From: Gemmatimonadota bacterium
GTDB lineage: Bacteria; Gemmatimonadota; Gemmatimonadetes; Gemmatimonadales; GWC2-71-9
Reading direction: 5' to 3'
NCBI GenBank assembly: GCA_003221075.1
Contig: QHUF01000059.1
Coordinates: 1 to 19,090 of the forward strand
Length of the DNA stretch: 19,090 nucleotides
Below, in pieces: positions 14,092 through 19,090 of the stretch; positions within the stretch are counted from its first letter, which is position 1; each line of letters opens with the position of its first letter. A model generated the notes under the pieces. The model saw only the letters and a program-made list of their open reading frames with translations. It did not search any database and had not been told where the DNA came from. Both the position numbers and the translations under genes were made by a program.

Positions 14092-14847
14092 TCAACGCCG
14101 CTGCTGGGCGAAGAGCCAGTTCCGGAACTCATCGGATGCGTAGGCAGCATCCCACGCGTTGTGATTGAGGCCTAATAACTCCGTATAGTGCACGTCCGCT
14201 CCAGCCGCCCTGAGCGCGGCAGCCGGCTCGCGTGACCCATTCACATTGACGACCTGGTCCACTTCCCCGTGGAAGATCCAGATCGGGGTTTTGCCGAGCC
14301 GCTGCACCAGGTTGGGCATAACCGCGGCGCTATCTCCGGGTACAGCCGGGACGGAGCCACGAAACTGCGGGAATTCCCGCACCCAGCCACAGATCGGCAC
14401 GACCGCCGCGAAAAGCTCGGGATGCTGGTAGGCCACGTACCAGGTGCCGTGACCGCCCATCGAGAGGCCGGTGAGATACACGCGATTCCGATCGACGTGG
14501 AATTCCCGCATGGTCTGTTGCAGCGCCGCCACGGCCATGTCACCGGGCGCTCCCACCCACTGGGAATCCCGCGGGACCTGCGGGAAGACGACGATCGCGG
14601 GATAGCGCGACGGATTCTGACGAATCGCGGGAGCCAAGCCCACGTTGGTCTGGAGGAGCCCGTCATCGCCGCGCTCGCCGGCGCCATGGAGAAAGAGAAT
14701 CGCCGGCCAGCTCGGCTTCGTAGCGTAATCGGCCGGCACGTAGACCTGATAATGATAGGCGTGACCTGCGAGCGTGACGCTGCGATCGAGAAACCCCGTT
14801 TGCACTTGTTGCAACGACGCGACGACGCCAACAAGCGTGAGAAGCAT
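14092..14847 (-). CDS. Exported alpha/beta-hydrolase (esterase/peptidase-like)
   Basis: 251-residue serine hydrolase related to predicted peptidase/PHB-depolymerase-type esterases. A short hydrophobic N-terminus (LLTLVGVVASLQ) is probably a signal peptide. The oxyanion-side motif is ILFLHGAGERGDDG at 50-63. The nucleophile elbow GLSMGG has Ser129. The acid is Asp197 in FHGEVDQVVNV, and the base is His229 in LNHNAWDAAY. All triad residues are in the expected order. Substrate is unknown; carbohydrate ester or small peptide ester are reasonable. The ATG at 14847 has GAGGGGGA upstream. It begins 32 bases after the small exported Cys protein gene and is followed by a candidate terminator. Confidence 0.88.
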   Translation of the reverse strand: MLLTLVGVVASLQQVQTGFLDRSVTLAGHAYHYQVYVPADYATKPSWPAILFLHGAGERGDDGLLQTNVGLAPAIRQNPSRYPAIVVFPQVPRDSQWVGAPGDMAVAALQQTMREFHVDRNRVYLTGLSMGGHGTWYVAYQHPELFAAVVPICGWVREFPQFRGSVPAVPGDSAAVMPNLVQRLGKTPIWIFHGEVDQVVNVNGSREPAAALRAAGADVHYTELLGLNHNAWDAAYASDEFRNWLFAQQRR

Positions 14848-14879
14848 TGTGTTTTCCCCCTCGCCCGTAATCGGGAAAA

Positions 14880-15284
14880 TTAGTGCGGGATCACCAAATC
14901 CACATTCAGGCTATCGAAGGGAGCGTCGGGCGCGAATCTCATTTTGAAGGGTCCGAGAACGGTATCCTTGCCGGCCTGGGTCGGAGGAAAGAGCGCCCCC
15001 ACAAAGACACACCCCGAATCACTGACTCCGGGTCCAAAAACCGCGAGCCGAAAACGACCGAGCGAATCGGCGCGGCCCCAGGCCGTCAGTGTATTCTGGA
15101 CGCAGGACGCGCCGGTTGGCGTGGCCTCTGCAAACATCGCGGCGCGCGACGCAGGCCCCCCGCTGTCGATTGTCACCTGGCCCCACACGATCGCCTGGTT
15201 AAGACGCGGCGTGCAGCCGCAGGCGATCTCGGTGCACGCGGTGCCGACGACCAACAGGACGATCACGCAACCAACGAGCTTCAT
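14880..15284 (-). CDS. Small exported Cys-containing protein, possible lipoprotein
   Basis: Not recognised. The protein has 134 residues. The N-terminus MKLVGCVIVLLVVGTACTEI is a hydrophobic signal; Cys17 could be a lipidation site, but the lipobox (GTAC, with Gly at -3) is poor. After it come CGC (Cys22, Cys24), a beta-rich body with VWGQVTIDSGGPASRA, SLGRFRLAVFGPG and KMRF, plus Cys61 and Cys92. The layout resembles a small Ig-like or carboxypeptidase-regulatory-like beta sandwich (residues 33-130), which I cannot confirm. The ATG at 15284 forms ATGA with the upstream membrane gene stop. Codon use is like its neighbours, which supports a real gene. Confidence 0.7.
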   Translation of the reverse strand: MKLVGCVIVLLVVGTACTEIACGCTPRLNQAIVWGQVTIDSGGPASRAAMFAEATPTGASCVQNTLTAWGRADSLGRFRLAVFGPGVSDSGCVFVGALFPPTQAGKDTVLGPFKMRFAPDAPFDSLNVDLVIPH

Positions 15285-15610
15285 GGGTTCATCCGGCGAT
15301 CCATGGCACGCAGGACCTTGTCGACGAGCCAAACCAGCAGCTCGTAGATCGCAAAGACAAGAACCATGATGACGACGCCCGCGATGATCATGGCCCAGAT
15401 GGGACTCCCATTCCCAATCAGGTGGTTTCTGTAGCTCTCGAAGTCGGCAACGTACTCCTTCATCGTGAGGGCGCGGCCGCGCGCGGCATCGCCCTCCACA
15501 CTCTTGCCGATGGCATAGCTTAAGGCGATGCCGAACAGCAGCGCCACGATGGCGCGGGCCACGATCCTGCGGGTGGTGATGCCGTCCGGGAGCGGTGGTG
15601 CCGGGTTCAA
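15281..15610 (-). CDS. Two-helix membrane protein
   Basis: Not recognised. The protein has 109 residues and two membrane spans, about 18-35 (VARAIVALLFGIALSYAI) and 72-95 (WAMIIAGVVIMVLVFAIYELLVWL). The polar loop between them, about 35 residues, contains MKEYVADFESYRNHLIG. The C-terminus is basic (DKVLRAMDRRMNP). The start is TTG at 15610-15608, which gives a 4-base TTGA overlap with the serine hydrolase stop. A GTG at codon 18 would cut into the first helix, so TTG is preferred. It ends in an ATGA overlap with the small exported protein. Confidence 0.7.
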   Translation of the reverse strand: MNPAPPLPDGITTRRIVARAIVALLFGIALSYAIGKSVEGDAARGRALTMKEYVADFESYRNHLIGNGSPIWAMIIAGVVIMVLVFAIYELLVWLVDKVLRAMDRRMNP

Positions 15611-16985
15611 TATCCGTACCCCTCGACGCCCGCCGCGCGCCAGTCGGCTGTATAGAACACCGTGACCGCGGTGCCTCCACCTGACGGGCGGGCTGAGCGC
15701 GCATGACAGGCATAGGTGACGGGTGAACCCAAGTAGCTGAAGCCCAGCGACGTGATCACATCACAGCCGGCGAAGCTCCATTGCCGCTGTTCCGCGGCCA
15801 GCGCTCGATACCAGTCGATGAGATCGGGACTCAGGAAGCGACGGAATCGGGGCGTGATGGCGGCGCTGTCCGGTTTCACAGCGATCGAGTGCAGCAGCGT
15901 CGGAATCGGGACGGGCGGCTGCCGGCCGCTTGTCGCGGTGACGAGATGTGGGGGCTGCAGCGCGGATTCGAGCAGACCGGCAATGCCGTAGGCAATCGCG
16001 CCCACCTGCGCCTCGGCGAGATTGGCGAGCACGATGACCGTCAGACCCGGCTTGGGATAGCGCGCGATCGCGGTCTTGAATCCCTGCCAGCTTCCCGTGT
16101 GCGATATGCGTCGTTGGTCCCGCTGCGGGAGGAGAAACCAGCCGAACCCGTACGGATACGTCGCGCCGTCGCTGAGCCGCACGGGCGTCCACGCCGTGTC
16201 GAGCGCCGCCGGGCTCGGCATTCGAGCGTGATTCAGGGCGATCGCCCAGCGCGTCAGATCGCGGACGGTAAAGTAGAGCGCACCGTCGGCCGTCGTGTTG
16301 AGCGTCGGCGCGACCCATTCCTGATTCTTCAGCGCGCCGTCCACCAGGCGGTAGCCGGCCGCCCGATTGGGCACGATGTCGGCTTCCGAGATGACGCGGG
16401 AATCGCGCATTCCCAGCGGCCCGAAGACCGAATCGCGCAGCAGATCGCCGTAGAAGCGACCGGTCACGCGATGAATCAGCGCACCCAGCAACACATACCC
16501 GGTGTTGCTGTAGCTCCAGCGCTCGCCCGGCCGGAAATCGAGCGGCCGCGCGGCGGCGAATTTCACGAGCTCGTCTTCCGTGTAGTCCTTGCGGTAGTCG
16601 AACGTCGAATCGGTGTACTCGGCCACGCCGGCCGTGTGCGTCAACAGGCGTCGGACCGTGATCTCCTGCCACACCCCTGCCCCCTCGGGAAACCAGCGCA
16701 CGATCGAGTCATCGAGACGGAGGCGGTGGCGATCGACCAGCATTTCGACGAGCGCGGCGGTGAACTGTTTGCCCATCGATCCCGACTGATACACGGTGCT
16801 ATCGGACGCCGGCACCCGCAACTCGACGTTCGCAAAGCCGTAGCCGCGCGACAGCACCACGCGGTCGCCGCTCAGCACGGCGACGGAGAGCCCCGGAATG
16901 TGCTGGCGCTCCATCTCGGCTTGGATAAAGCGATTGATGGAACCGGTATCCTGAGCGATGAGCAACAGGGACAACAGGAGGGTGG

Positions 16986-17010
<25 letters not shown>
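15607..17010 (-). CDS. Exported beta-lactamase/PBP4*-family serine hydrolase
   Basis: Class C beta-lactamase-fold hydrolase (esterase, D-aminopeptidase or PBP-like), probably extracytoplasmic. The N-terminal signal is LLLSLLLIAQ. The active-site triad is SMGK (Ser78, Lys81), YSN (Tyr167, Asn169) and HTG (304-306, in place of KTG). After the catalytic domain (about 25-355) is a C-terminal extension of about 110 residues of unknown role, rich in Ser/Gly near the end. The 467-residue form starts at ATG 17010, 25 bases inside the mutase gene, and gives a basic n-region (MGHARRP). A GTG at 16989 would make a 4-base GTGA overlap and a signal without basic residues. Neither has a good Shine-Dalgarno. 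True beta-lactamase activity is not implied. Confidence 0.87.
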
Positions 17011-18505
<1,495 letters not shown>

Positions 18506-18509
<4 letters not shown>

Positions 18510-19090
18510 CGCGCGGACAGCACCGAGTGTGCGTATGCCACATCGCGCTTGGAGCCGATGATCAGTGGCGTGCGCTGGTGGAGCTCGGAAGGTTTGATAT
18601 CCAGAATGTCGCGCTCGCCATCGATCGCCGCGCCGCCTGCCTGCTCCACCACGTAGGCCAGCGGCGCCGCTTCGTACAGCAGGCGCAGCTTGCCCTGCGG
18701 CGAAATCGTATCGGCCGGATACAAAAAGACGCCGCCCGACATCAGGTTGCGGTGAATGTCGGCAACGAGGGAGCCGATGTAGCGCGCGTTCTTCGCCTCG
18801 ACGCGGCCACCATCGCCGTTCTTGAACGCGCCCACGACGCGCTGAATGCCCGGGGCCCACTTGTTCCAGTGGCTCTCGTTGACGCTGTAGTACTGGCCCA
18901 CGTCGGGCGACCGAATGTCGGGGTGTGACAGCAGAAACTCGCCGATGGTGGGATCGAGCGTGAAGCCGTGGACACCCTGCCCCGTCGTGTAGACGAGCAT
19001 CGTGCTGGAGCCGTACAGGATGTAGCCGGCGGCCACCTGCGCGCGGCCCTTCTGCAGACAGTCGGCGAGCGTACCCGGACCTTTCTTCGT
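18506..19090 (-). CDS. fbp: Class I fructose-1,6-bisphosphatase, C-terminal part (5' end beyond window)
   Basis: It hydrolyses fructose 1,6-bisphosphate to fructose 6-phosphate in gluconeogenesis. The visible 194 residues are the C-terminal half, reading in frame from the right edge. Diagnostic stretches are AAGYILYGSSTMLVYTTG, GVHGFTLDPTIGEFLLSHP, YSVNESHWNKW, RYIGSLVADIHRNLMSGGVFLYP and KLRLLYEAAPLAYVVEQAGG. These include the substrate-phosphate Tyr and Arg positions. The metal-site region lies upstream, beyond base 19090. The stop overlaps the mutase ATG. Pairing with the mutase could link propionate-derived carbon to gluconeogenesis, though the rest of the unit does not argue for this. 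Confidence 0.95.

Overview
The window is a GC-rich bacterial chromosomal segment in which all 24 genes lie on the minus strand, so transcription runs from position 19090 towards 1. Genes are extremely tightly packed. At nine or ten junctions the start codon overlaps the upstream stop by four bases (GTGA, ATGA or TTGA), and several others overlap by 14 to 20 bases. GTG and TTG starts are common. Gene content and style (Tat-exported GMC oxidoreductase cassette, argS linked to a riboflavin operon, FmdB-type zinc ribbon, PF10107-type nuclease) suggest a Gemmatimonadota-like or similar soil/sediment lineage. This is an inference from style and recalled gene content. No rRNA or marker phylogeny is available here.

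In transcription order, region A (19090-14092) starts with the C-terminal part of a class I fructose-1,6-bisphosphatase. It continues with a methylmalonyl-CoA mutase catalytic chain, an exported beta-lactamase/PBP4*-type serine hydrolase, a two-helix membrane protein, a small exported Cys-containing protein and an exported alpha/beta-hydrolase. A hairpin at 13995-14024 in the only sizeable intergenic gap (142 bp) probably ends this unit.

Region B (13949-10090) is a four-gene sugar-oxidation cassette. It has a small gluconate-2-dehydrogenase-subunit-3-like protein with a twin-arginine signal, and a GMC flavoprotein with a four-Cys cluster and no signal of its own. Two xylose-isomerase-like TIM-barrel proteins follow, each with its own twin-arginine signal. 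The arrangement fits a periplasmic system that oxidises a sugar or glycoside and then isomerises or cleaves the keto product. One TIM-barrel protein seems to lack the first strand and helix of its barrel. The other has its translation start and signal peptide framed by a striking pair of inverted 4 x 8-bp repeats.

Region C (10043-8322) holds five small genes: a His-rich polytopic membrane protein, a membrane-anchored nuclease-like protein of the Holliday-junction-resolvase-related family, a 70-residue membrane protein with a Pro-rich tail, a divergent [4Fe-4S] protein and an FmdB-type zinc ribbon. A C8 tract in the 70-residue gene is placed so that loss of one C would fuse it in frame to the Fe-S protein.

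Region D (8325-1) is a housekeeping run: argS, a PfkB sugar kinase, purM, the complete riboflavin set ribD-ribE-ribBA-ribH, nusB and a family 4 glycosyltransferase that runs off the left edge. No RNA genes, CRISPR arrays, insertion sequences or phage genes were seen. No gene-free stretch exceeds about 142 bases.
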